NCBI GenBank assembly: GCA_017635875.1
Contig: JAGBKP010000073.1
Location: forward strand, 1-41,970
Reading direction: 5' to 3'
Length of the DNA: 41,970 bases
DNA from: Selenomonadaceae bacterium
GTDB lineage: Bacteria; Bacillota; Negativicutes; Selenomonadales; Selenomonadaceae
A model generated the notes under the pieces. That model had not been told where the DNA came from. It searched no databases and worked only from the letters and a program-made list of their open reading frames with translations. Each line of letters starts with the position of its first letter. Position 1 is the stretch's first letter. The translations under genes were made by a program, and so were the position numbers. Positions 24,593-32,274 of this stretch are shown piece after piece.

Positions 24593-26586
24593 TTATTTGG
24601 GAAATTTTCTTCTCAAATATTGCAAAGTTTGCGGAGGAACAAGTTTCTTTAGTTTTTCAAACTCTTTCGCCTTCGCAAGTCGGCGAACTTCCGACGCGCT
24701 TACCGGCTCTCCTTTAAACTTCATTCTTGGGATTTCAAAAAATTTAATGCCGTACTGCGGCAAGAGCCGCGCCATACTTTCGTTATATTGCCGCGTCACG
24801 TTGTCAAAGGGTTCTTCTCCCGCAAAGCGCATACTTATGCCAAGACATGGCGCGATTTCCTTTGCAAACATTGTGACGTCAAGCGAAGTGTCGATTTTTC
24901 GCTCCTGCAGGCTTTCTTTATTGAAATATTCCTCAAAAGTGCGAGCGGAGATGATAAATTCGCCGCTTGGAATAACGGTGACGCGCTTTAGGTCGGCAAG
25001 ATTTTTTCTGACGAGTTCTATTCGGTCTGCAAAAGGGAATACGGATTTATCTTCCTCCACAACAAAGACGATAAGACGCTCGCAGTATTTTAACGCCTGC
25101 TCCACAAGATAACGGTGCCCGTTCGTGAAGGGGTTGCAATTCATCACAATGGAGCCGATTTTAGGGCGAAGGGTTTGATTATAGAAGGTTTGTAATTTTC
25201 CCTTGTATTCGCGAAGCTCTTCGTCCTCATCTTCGTTTTGGCTTTGGTTTATATGAATTGGAACGCCAACATCTGTGGGCAAATCTTTTTCAAAGAAATC
25301 GTTATTTTTGAGAAATTCAAAGATACCGTCGGCTATCATTCGGTTGCCGCTTTGGGTGAAATGACCATCGGTAAAGATTTCACCATAATTATGCGGACGG
25401 ACAGACATCAACGATAGATTGCAATGAGGGATACCCCAAACTGTCCCACTATAAAAAAATACAACATCTCCTTTTTTTAGGGGAAGATTACGAAGGGTAG
25501 ATAGGTCGCGGCTTAAATCATCTCCAGTAAAAGAGTAATTGTAAATAATGATACCTTTCTTTTTTTCTCGTTCGTTTAATTTTTGTTGCAATAAAGATTC
25601 AAAGGTATTGGAATCTGTTGCGCCCCATCCGTAAAAATACGACGGGCCGATAAAGAAAAAAGTGCGTTTGCTATTTTTGGGTTGATTAGTCGTGACTCTT
25701 ATTCCTTCTCTCGTGTTTACTGCATTGTTGGAATAATCCACATAATGATGTGTTCCGTCTATATCAACGTAGGAAGGCGGTATATCAAAAGCATCATAGA
25801 AGTCTTGAAAGGAAGGATAATCTTTGCAAAAAGGAAAAATTTTTGATTCATAGACTGTTTTCATATAAAACATATCGGTATGTTTAGGATTAAATGTTTT
25901 AATGGATTCCTCTCCTATAGCTACATTGTGTTCGTGCTCTGTAACATCAAGATTATACTTTGGCGGTTTTCTCGGCACACTCAATGTGCATAATTGAACG
26001 TCGGGCATCTTTTTTACAAATGTAAGCAATGCTTTTTCCGCAGGATTATTTCTATGAGCACTTTTCCCCATATCATAGGTATCATAAGAGAAGGCGTCTA
26101 CAACTCTATCCTCTTTTTTATCAAACACAAAGAAATTAAATCCTCTGCCGCCTGTGCCATAATTTGCTCCGTCAATTAAGACCATAGCGCCGCAGCCAAT
26201 GCCGTGTTGGTAATTGAATCCCGCGCTATAGATGGTAAGGTCGTGCGTATTTAATTTTCCGTTGATAACCAAAGGCTTTTCCAAATCTTCGGAAACTTTC
26301 TCCGCAGCTATTTTTCCGCAGTCAATGACGGCTATATAAGGCTGGCGATATCTATGGAGCATATTTACTTTGAGCCCCAAGTCCATCATAGCTTCTGCGC
26401 ACTCCAGAGTAAAATATTCGGCGGCTCCCGTATCTGCAACCGTAATGATGACAACGTATTTTGGGAGAACTTTCTTTAAAAGACGAAGATAATTTAAAAG
26501 ATCTCGCTCGCTTTTTAATGCTTTTTCAAGCGTGTCGCCCGTAGAGGGGCTCTCTTCTCTGGGGGGGGGGTAATGGTTTCTTTCAT
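24593..26586 (-). pseudogene. ILEI-domain / SGNH-like / cytidylyltransferase-like fusion, phase-OFF by C10 tract
   Basis: The minus-strand start ATG at 26586, after AAGGA, leads into C10 (26570-26561). At 10 C the frame ends at TAA 26517-26515 after 23 codons. At 8 or 11 C it joins the 598-codon frame that is open from the tract to 24593, giving about 664 residues. Numbered from the internal ATG at 26389, residues 51-130 resemble the ILEI (FAM3-like) domain (IYSAGFNYQHG, MVLIDGANYG, RGFNFFVFD, SYDTYD). Residues 241-360 look SGNH-like (FFIGPSYFYGWG, TDGHFTQSGN). Residues 411-598 resemble the citrate lyase ligase nucleotidyltransferase (IVMNCNPFTNGHRYL, SASEVRRLA). It is not a true CitC, since no citrate lyase genes are near. 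In the OFF state a product could start only at 26389. It probably modifies a surface polymer. Confidence 0.8.
26561..26570 (-). repeat. C10/G10 homopolymer, phase-variation switch
   Basis: Ten G on the + strand (C on the coding strand), 16 bases after the predicted start codon. The downstream frame is offset from the ATG by one base at this length and would be restored at 8 or 11. No alternative in-frame start exists upstream of the tract, because an in-frame TAA lies just before the ATG. Confidence 0.85.
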
Positions 26587-26633
26587 AATTTTATTCCTTT
26601 CAAGAATGAATTTTTGCCACCTGCAGTTGATTT

Positions 26634-26663
26634 ATTATAGTTTATTGTTTGCGACTTTGTCAA
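26634..26663 (-). promoter_or_regulatory. Consensus sigma-A promoter of the phase-variable ILEI gene
   Basis: On the minus strand, TTGACA (26663-26658), an 18-base spacer, then TATAAT (26639-26634). Both hexamers match the consensus exactly. It lies about 48 bases upstream of ATG 26586, so transcription should be strong whatever the tract length. Confidence 0.85.
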
Positions 26664-26679
26664 ATTTTCCGCTATACAA

Positions 26680-26775
26680 GAAAGTAAAAAAAGGGGCTGT
26701 GAAAAAACTTCTTTCTCTTTCTTTTCTCTTTTCTTGAAAGAAAAAGAGAAAGAAAAGAGAAAAAGAACTTTAATA
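26680..26775. repeat. Purine/pyrimidine hairpin repeat, copy 1 (inverted orientation)
   Basis: About 26708-26770 is an imperfect inverted repeat of a C/T-only arm and an A/G-only arm around TTGA. On the minus strand it begins TATTAAAGTT and runs into TTTTTCTCTTTTC, like the two copies at 35.96 and 37.64 kb. It lies between the ILEI gene promoter and the terminator of the redox operon. No gene is seen in 26587-26886. Confidence 0.7.
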
Positions 26776-26812
26776 TGTGTTCGCTTATAAAAATAAAGTT
26801 TTACGCTAAATA

Positions 26813-26846
26813 ATAAAACGCCGGCAAAATCTCGCCGGCGTTTTAT
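26813..26846. terminator. Intrinsic terminator of the redox operon
   Basis: A perfect 13-bp stem, ATAAAACGCCGGC with GCCGGCGTTTTAT, around an 8-base loop (26826-26833), with T-rich flanks on both strands. It is 40 bases beyond the stop of the minus-strand DUF4405 gene. Confidence 0.85.
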
Positions 26847-26886
26847 CTTGTTCTGTAACTTTTTAGTTTTTTCGCAGCCCCCTTTT

Positions 26887-27552
26887 TTACGCTTTATGTT
26901 TTGTAAAAACTCTGTCAATGCCATATCCAACAACAACGTATAATCCAAATATCCCGAGTAAAATCGACAGAAACGCCGCAAAGGGAAGATTTGTAGCCTG
27001 CGTTGCGAAAATATGTTTCATAAGCAAGCGGTCGCCTACGCGGTCTAAAAACGAGCCGTATATTCCCAAAATAACAAGCGTTATTGAAAACGCGTAAGCC
27101 GCTACGCGCGCTTTCGCCGAATTTTTGTCTATCGTGAGAAAGTTTAAGAGCCTCAGCCATAAGCCTTTTATATGCAGCCCCAAGTGAACGCCCATAAGAA
27201 TTATTATTAAATACGGCAGAGATACGTGAAGCTGATGCGCTGTTATGTTTCGCGCCAACTCTATACCTACCAAGCCTTTGAAGATATAATTGGATATGAA
27301 AACGCCCGTAATCATAACCGCAACTATTGAAATTACAAGCATAAAATTTATGAATACGGAAATACTGCGGTTTATCGTCCATTTGCCGCCGTTCAGCGAG
27401 AAAATCCACTTGCGATTTAGATACAAATGGCAAAAAACCGCGACAAACCACAATATTCCCAAAACTTCGTGAAGAATTTTAGGCAGGAAATGAAAACTCA
27501 CAGTGAGAATGAACAGGAGAAGCATCGTAATATTTAAAAAATTGCGTCTCAT
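26887..27552 (-). CDS. DUF4405 membrane protein, cytochrome b-like
   Basis: A 221-residue protein with about six hydrophobic segments. Histidines lie within or next to the helices (HFLPKILHE, VFCHLYLNR, NITAHQLHV, MGVHLGLHIKG), a pattern of DUF4405 and cytochrome b561-like proteins that bind heme and pass electrons across the membrane. The start overlaps the upstream flavodoxin lipoprotein gene by four bases, so the two are probably translated together. I infer that it delivers electrons from the membrane quinone pool to the exported flavoproteins encoded upstream; heme binding itself is not proven by sequence. Confidence 0.75.
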   Translation of the reverse strand: MRRNFLNITMLLLFILTVSFHFLPKILHEVLGILWFVAVFCHLYLNRKWIFSLNGGKWTINRSISVFINFMLVISIVAVMITGVFISNYIFKGLVGIELARNITAHQLHVSLPYLIIILMGVHLGLHIKGLWLRLLNFLTIDKNSAKARVAAYAFSITLVILGIYGSFLDRVGDRLLMKHIFATQATNLPFAAFLSILLGIFGLYVVVGYGIDRVFTKHKA

Positions 27553-28175
27553 TTGTCAAGTCCCAAACTTTTCCACCAAGATTTGATCTCATCGGCAGAC
27601 GCGCTAGGGCTGAAGAGTTTGCCCCCTTTCCAATCCGCCGAACCCTTGGAGAGGGATTTTAAATAGTCCGCGCTGGAGCCTATGTCGCTGCCGCCGGACG
27701 TGCAAATGGCGACTATGGTTTTTCCCGAAAAGTCGTAGCTTTCAACAAATGTTTCGAGAATACGCGGAGCTTTACCCCACCAAATAGGATACGCTAGCAC
27801 GATTTTGTCGTAAGAGGCGATATTTGCGTTTTTATCCTTCAATGCGGGGCGAGCCTTTGTATCTCTGTTTTCTTTAGATGAACGGGAATTATCGTCGTTA
27901 TAATTTAAATCTTCTTTGGTATAGGGTTTTTCGGGGGCGATTTCGTAAATATCCGCGCCAATGGCTTTAGCGGCAGTTTCCGCCAATGTTTTGGTATTGC
28001 CCGTGCAGGAAAAATAGGCGACCAAAGTTTTGCTGTTCGTCTGCGTTTTATTATCTTTTACCGCAGATTTCTCACTGCCGGATTTAGGCGCGGTGTTTCC
28101 CGCCTCCGTTCCTCCGCAGGCGGCAAAGGTCAAAGTCATAAGTACGGACATAAAAAGTATGCCAAGTTTACGCAT
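27549..28175 (-). CDS. Exported flavodoxin-domain lipoprotein
   Basis: A signal peptide with lipobox (MRKLGILFMSVLMTLTFAAC) means that the mature protein starts at a lipidated cysteine. A Ser/Lys/Asn-rich linker follows, then a flavodoxin-like domain with LVAYFSCTGNTKTLAET as FMN phosphate loop, IVLAYPIWWGKAPR, and ICTSGGSDIG. The start at 28175 is chosen for its GGAG and the intact signal peptide; a longer frame to 28295 would spoil both. It is the fourth gene of a minus-strand operon. Flavodoxins are normally cytosolic, so an outward-facing redox role is implied. Confidence 0.88.
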   Translation of the reverse strand: MRKLGILFMSVLMTLTFAACGGTEAGNTAPKSGSEKSAVKDNKTQTNSKTLVAYFSCTGNTKTLAETAAKAIGADIYEIAPEKPYTKEDLNYNDDNSRSSKENRDTKARPALKDKNANIASYDKIVLAYPIWWGKAPRILETFVESYDFSGKTIVAICTSGGSDIGSSADYLKSLSKGSADWKGGKLFSPSASADEIKSWWKSLGLDK

Positions 28176-28189
28176 TAAAAACATCTCCT

Positions 28190-28873
28190 TTACAAATTCG
28201 CGCCGATTTTTTGCGCCATATCTCCAAATTCCGAACGCTCCACCAATGAACGAGAGCCGCAGCCTATGCCCCAAACTTGACCTGCGTCTTGCCATTCCAT
28301 ATAGCGAACAAGCGTGTTGTAGTGCGCGGATAATGCTTCCATTGTCCAGTCCGCGCTGTTGTACGCGGTCGCTATTATTATGGACTTCTTGTTGTGCAGT
28401 TTCCCCGTGCGGGAATAAAATCTGTCAACAATGGTTTTAAGTTGCGCCGACATACCGTAATAATAGAGCGGCGTTACGAGTACGAGCAAATCTGCCTCAA
28501 GCATTTTCGGCATTAACTTTTGCTCAATAGCGTCGTTCCATACGCAAGGACCGTCCATACCGCATTTGTCGCAACCGCTGCAGGGATGCGTTTCCTCTTT
28601 TGCCGCGTCAAAGACGAACACATCGTGCCCTGCGCTCTTTGCCCCTTCGGTAAAGCGGCTTGATAAATATTTAGAGGTGGACTCGCTGTCTGAATGCGGA
28701 CTGCTGTTTATCACTACGATTTTCATATTTTTGCCTCCTGATACGCTTCCTTTTTCGGGCGCTGCGGACGCCGCGTTTTTCTTATCGCCCCCGATAGCCG
28801 CAAGACCGCAGCCGGAGAGGAAAAGAGTAAACGCGCCCATACCGCTGATTTTCAAAAACTCTCGTCTGTTCAT
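28190..28873 (-). CDS. Exported NADPH-dependent FMN reductase-like flavoprotein
   Basis: The N-terminus MNRREFLKISG is a Tat-type signal (RR-F-L-K) followed by a lipobox FLSGC. After a linker the flavodoxin-fold domain starts at residue 50 (MKIVVINSSPHSDSES). Cysteines CSGCDKCGMDGPC resemble iron-sulfur flavoproteins and the MdaB/IsfB-type reductases, and LVTPLYYYGMSAQLK is the FMN loop. An AGGAGG sits just before the codon for Met50 (28726), so a cytosolic short form is possible. It is four bases downstream of the TetR gene and is followed by the flavodoxin gene. Confidence 0.85.
   Translation of the reverse strand: MNRREFLKISGMGAFTLFLSGCGLAAIGGDKKNAASAAPEKGSVSGGKNMKIVVINSSPHSDSESTSKYLSSRFTEGAKSAGHDVFVFDAAKEETHPCSGCDKCGMDGPCVWNDAIEQKLMPKMLEADLLVLVTPLYYYGMSAQLKTIVDRFYSRTGKLHNKKSIIIATAYNSADWTMEALSAHYNTLVRYMEWQDAGQVWGIGCGSRSLVERSEFGDMAQKIGANL
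28724..28739 (-). promoter_or_regulatory. Internal Shine-Dalgarno and ATG within the flavoprotein gene
   Basis: On the minus strand AGGAGG (28739-28734) lies 7 bases before ATG 28726-28724, codon 50 of the flavoprotein. Translation from here would yield the flavin domain without signal peptide or lipobox. Confidence 0.5.
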
Positions 28874-28877
28874 TTTT

Positions 28878-29507
28878 TTATTCCTTAACTCCCAAAATCC
28901 TTTTTAAAAAACTAAAACCAATCTCATATACGGAATGATAGACAAAATCGACTCCCGCCTCATCCATAGCCTTTTTTTGTTTATCGCTGACAATAGCGTA
29001 GGGATAAATCCCGTATATAAACGGAAAATAAGCGTATAAAAATTCTTGCTTATCCTTTTCGCTCATATCGGGGCAAAATTTATCAAGGCAATTTTTTACC
29101 GCTTTTATAGAACTGCCGTAAGCCTTTTTAAATTCCACAAGATTTTCGTGACGGCTGTTTTCCTCCATATCGAAATGGTTCATAGACAGGAGTTTTAAAA
29201 GCCGCCCCCTGTTTTCAAGCGAACGAGCCAAAGCGTCTGCAAGTTCTTCTCTTGAGAGACTCGCTTTACTCTTTTGAATCTCGTTAAGCTCTTTCACCCA
29301 AAGTTCGTATTCTCTTTGCATCAACGCGAGAAATATTTCTTCTTTGGTATCAAAATAGTTGTAAATAGAGGTACGGTTAAAAGAGGTGACTTTCCCGATT
29401 TCTTTAAGCGTAATCTCCTTAAAACTCATAGTTTCGTAAAGTTTGGCGCAAGCGTCTATAATTTCTTCCCGTCTTGCCAGCAAAAATTCTTCCGTAACTT
29501 TTGGCAT
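28878..29507 (-). CDS. TetR-family transcriptional regulator
   Basis: A 209-residue regulator with an N-terminal helix-turn-helix (FKEITLKEIGKVTSFNRTSIYNYFDTKEEIF, here given only as the motif pair ITLKEIGK and TSIYNYF). The C-terminal part is the variable ligand domain. AAAGGAGG precedes the ATG. It lies between the CMD-like gene and the flavoprotein genes in the same direction, so it probably autoregulates this operon in response to an electrophile, quinone or oxidant. The ligand is unknown. Confidence 0.88.
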   Translation of the reverse strand: MPKVTEEFLLARREEIIDACAKLYETMSFKEITLKEIGKVTSFNRTSIYNYFDTKEEIFLALMQREYELWVKELNEIQKSKASLSREELADALARSLENRGRLLKLLSMNHFDMEENSRHENLVEFKKAYGSSIKAVKNCLDKFCPDMSEKDKQEFLYAYFPFIYGIYPYAIVSDKQKKAMDEAGVDFVYHSVYEIGFSFLKRILGVKE

Positions 29508-29519
29508 ACAGTCCTCCTT

Positions 29520-29957
29520 TTATTTTTCCGCATAAACTTCTTTAGCCATACGGAAAGCCGCCCACGCTTTGGGCCATCCGGCGTAAAAACCGAGTTGAGT
29601 GATAGCCTCCGCCATTTCTTCTTTAGTCACGCCGTTTGTTTTGGCGGTCTCTATATGGTATTTTAAGGAACTGTCGATAATACCGCTTGCAACTAACGCG
29701 GAGATCGTAATAAGGCTTCTGTCGTGAAGCGAAAGTATATCGTTTCTCGACCAAACCTCGCCGAATAAAATATCGTCGTTATAGCGCGCAAAATCAGGAG
29801 CAAAATCCCCCAACGCGTCTCTTCCCGCAGTTTGAACAATCTTTTTTGCCACTTTCTTTTCTCCTCCTTGACTTTCAGCCATTACAGGCGTTATGCCCGA
29901 TACCAAAATCGCCGCGCCGCATAACGCCGCGATTATTTTCTTTCCGAACAGTTTCAC
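29520..29957 (-). CDS. Exported carboxymuconolactone decarboxylase-family protein
   Basis: A 145-residue protein with a signal peptide ending near VMAES. The mature part is a CMD/AhpD-like helical domain (FGEVWSRNDILSLHDRSLI, TNGVTKEEMAEAITQLGFY, GWPKAWAAF). It lacks the CxxC pair of AhpD, so it is more like the decarboxylase-type members, often of uncertain function. The start is GTG 29957 after AAGGGGG. As the first gene behind a near-consensus promoter, it heads the operon CMD-tetR-two flavoproteins-DUF4405. Confidence 0.85.
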   Translation of the reverse strand: MKLFGKKIIAALCGAAILVSGITPVMAESQGGEKKVAKKIVQTAGRDALGDFAPDFARYNDDILFGEVWSRNDILSLHDRSLITISALVASGIIDSSLKYHIETAKTNGVTKEEMAEAITQLGFYAGWPKAWAAFRMAKEVYAEK

Positions 29958-30003
29958 AATATGTCCCCCTTCTTATTTTTTAATAACTAACTTCGTGTCA
30001 TTT

Positions 30004-30032
30004 ATAATACAAGAAAAACGACAGGTTGTCAA
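30004..30032 (-). promoter_or_regulatory. Near-consensus promoter of the redox operon
   Basis: On the minus strand TTGACA (30032-30027), 17 bases, TATTAT (30009-30004). It lies 46 bases upstream of GTG 29957 and after the end of the LysR gene. Confidence 0.85.
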
Positions 30033-30079
30033 TATATTTTTTTTGAATTGTCAAAAATAAGAGAGAGTAATATTGTTCG

Positions 30080-30952
30080 CTATAAACTCAACAGTCTTTC
30101 TTTCAACAACGCCGCCGCTTTTGAAAATATTTGTCCTTGTTTCCATACAAAATAAATGCGACATACGCAGGGCGGGGAGAGAGGTTTAAAAACCAAGTTG
30201 CTTTTTTCAGAAATATTTAAAATCCCTTCAAGACTTAAAAGATAGCCTACGCCCGCTTCCGCCATAAGCGATGCGTTGTATATAAGCGTATATGTGGCGA
30301 CAATATTCAGTTCGTCTTCTTTTTTGCCGAACCAACCCTTAAGTTCTTTGTTTGACAGAGCTTGTTGCGATACTATAAGAGGCAGCTCGTACAGGTCTTC
30401 GGCGCGTATATTTTCGCGCGAAGCAAGCGGACTGTCTTTTTTCATAAATACTCCCCAAATATCTTTATGTTTGATTTCTATATACGGATAATGTTGCGGC
30501 GGCTCCGGCTGCACCAATACTCCAAAATCAAGCGTACCTTTTTCAAGCCCCTCTTTTACTCCGCTGTCGTTCATACTGTATAAATTCGCGCAAATTTTGG
30601 GATATTCTTGCATTAGTTCGTGCAGCGCGTTTGCAACAATACGCATACCCGCCGTTTCGCCGCAACCTATACGAATGTTGCCTCCAACGTTGTTTTTGCT
30701 GCTCGATATTTCCTCGACTGTTTTTTCCATAAGCTCGCATATTTCTTCGGCGCGTTTTTTCAAAAGATAGCCTTCTTCTGTCAGCGTTGTGTTTCGTTTG
30801 CTTCGCTTTAAAAGTTTTACGCCCAATTCGTCCTCCAAATCCATTATTTGGCGAGAAAGAGCCGGCTGAGATATATTCGCTTCTTCTGCGGCGCGGGTTA
30901 TATTTCCCGTTTTCGCCACCGCCAAAAAATATTTTAAAACGCGAAATTCCAT
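30080..30952 (-). CDS. LysR-family transcriptional regulator
   Basis: A 290-residue LTTR. The start MEFRVLKYFLAVAKTGNITR leads into the winged helix (AAEEANISQPALSRQIMDLE, LGVKLLKRS). The remainder is a periplasmic-binding-like effector domain with IRIGCGETAGMRI. ATG 30952 follows AAGGAAG; the longer frame to 31003 lacks one. It is divergent from the MFS transporter gene, the classic arrangement for an LTTR controlling its neighbour, and it may also act on the redox operon behind it. Confidence 0.92.
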   Translation of the reverse strand: MEFRVLKYFLAVAKTGNITRAAEEANISQPALSRQIMDLEDELGVKLLKRSKRNTTLTEEGYLLKKRAEEICELMEKTVEEISSSKNNVGGNIRIGCGETAGMRIVANALHELMQEYPKICANLYSMNDSGVKEGLEKGTLDFGVLVQPEPPQHYPYIEIKHKDIWGVFMKKDSPLASRENIRAEDLYELPLIVSQQALSNKELKGWFGKKEDELNIVATYTLIYNASLMAEAGVGYLLSLEGILNISEKSNLVFKPLSPPCVCRIYFVWKQGQIFSKAAALLKERLLSL

Positions 30953-31030
30953 AATAGTCACTTCCTTTTTTTGCATTTTAACAGTTTTTATTATGCAATT
31001 CAATTATGATTATCCATAAAATATATGTAT

Positions 31031-31059
31031 TTGTAATTTTAAAGATTTTTTTATACAAT
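31031..31059 (+). promoter_or_regulatory. Promoter of the MFS/hydrolase unit in the LysR divergent region
   Basis: TTGTAA at 31031-31036, 17 bases, TACAAT at 31054-31059, then AAAGGA before ATG 31087. The AT-rich stretch from 30960 to 31030 probably contains the LysR operator, but I cannot pin it down. Confidence 0.6.
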
Positions 31060-31086
31060 AAACCAAAAGGAAAGGACGGACGGCGT

Positions 31087-32256
31087 ATGAAGGTCAGCAA
31101 AACTCTTTTGACGTATATTTTGGCGGTCGGGGTGTTTGGAATACTTAATACGGAAATGGGATTTATCGGGATATTGCCGTATATCGCTGAAAAATATGAC
31201 GTAACTATCGTTCGCGCGGGGCTTTTAATAAGTTTATTCGCGCTTGGCGTGGCGTTTGCGGGGCCTACTATGCCGCTGTTTTGCTCAAAATTCAATCGCA
31301 AATATGTTATGCTCTTCGTGCTTGGGCTTTTTACCGTGTGCAATTTAATTTCCGTATTCGCCGAAAACTTCAACGTGCTATTGGCGGCTCGCGTACTTCC
31401 CGCGCTGTTTCATCCCGTATATTGTTCTATGGCGTTTACCGTCGCCACAATGCTAGAAGCGCCGGGACAAGCCGCGAAAGGCGCGGCAAAAATCAACGTG
31501 GGCGTTTCGGCGGGTATGGTGGCCGGCGTCCCGATCAGCAATTTTTTGGCGGAACAAATTTCTCTTTCGGCTTCGATGTGGTTTTTTGCGGCGGCGACTG
31601 CGGCGATGTTTGTGGCGACTCTGTTCGTCGTTCCCTCTATGCCAGTGAAAGAAAAAATCACTTACGGAAGTCAGCTTGCCGTTTTAAAAAAGCCTGCGCT
31701 TTGGCTTTCTATTATCGCCGTGATATTCTTGAACGGCTCAATCTTTGGCGTATTCAACTACGCGGCGGACTATCTTGCGAGCGTTTCCGGATTTGCGCCC
31801 GCGCTCGTCAGCGTTATGCTGTTTATATACGGTATGTGCAATATTTTTGGCAGTATGCTTGCGGGTAATTTATTGACTTCGCGTCCGCTCTCAACAATAA
31901 AAATTTTCCCCTTTGCCGTCGCTCTCGTTTATTTGTCGCTCTTTTCTGGAGGCAACGCGCAGGTTTTTATCGCCGTCTTGATTATAGTATGGGGAATTTT
32001 AGGCGGCATAAACGCCAATATAAATCAATTTTGGATTTCGCGTTCCGCGCTCGAAGCTCCCGATTTTGCCAACGGCTTATTTTTGACGGCGGCAAATTTA
32101 GGCTGCGTTTTGGGTACTTTGATAGGCGGCGTGTTTATCGACAATTTCGGTATGGCGCAAGTGGTTTTTAGCGGTCTGTTGTTTAGTATTGTCGCGGCGG
32201 TCGTATTTTTTATACAGTGCCGCCGCCCTTCGACTAATCCTATAGGAAATTTATAA
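31087..32256 (+). CDS. MFS transporter (DHA1/AraJ-like efflux family)
   Basis: A membrane transporter of 389 residues with about twelve hydrophobic helices. It starts KTLLTYILAVGVFGILNTEM, has GPTMPLFCSKFNRKYVMLF as the loop 2-3 region, and AGMVAGVPISNFLAEQ resembling the antiporter motif C region of AraJ/YdhP-type exporters. The start 31087 is chosen from the membrane-helix onset. It is divergent from LysR and 18 bases upstream of an exported hydrolase. Probably a drug or metabolite exporter; substrate unknown. Confidence 0.88.
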   Translation: MKVSKTLLTYILAVGVFGILNTEMGFIGILPYIAEKYDVTIVRAGLLISLFALGVAFAGPTMPLFCSKFNRKYVMLFVLGLFTVCNLISVFAENFNVLLAARVLPALFHPVYCSMAFTVATMLEAPGQAAKGAAKINVGVSAGMVAGVPISNFLAEQISLSASMWFFAAATAAMFVATLFVVPSMPVKEKITYGSQLAVLKKPALWLSIIAVIFLNGSIFGVFNYAADYLASVSGFAPALVSVMLFIYGMCNIFGSMLAGNLLTSRPLSTIKIFPFAVALVYLSLFSGGNAQVFIAVLIIVWGILGGINANINQFWISRSALEAPDFANGLFLTAANLGCVLGTLIGGVFIDNFGMAQVVFSGLLFSIVAAVVFFIQCRRPSTNPIGNL

Positions 32257-32274
32257 AAAGGTAGGTTTTGAATT

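Noticed and set aside
24593-26389. Calling the minus-strand gene a citrate lyase ligase (CitC)
   Set aside because: Only the C-terminal third resembles that enzyme's nucleotidyltransferase domain; the other domains differ and no citrate lyase genes are present.
26583-26981. Minus-strand frame across the repeat and terminator region
   Set aside because: It reads through the purine/pyrimidine hairpin and the GC-rich terminator, giving a Lys/Phe-rich product without family features.
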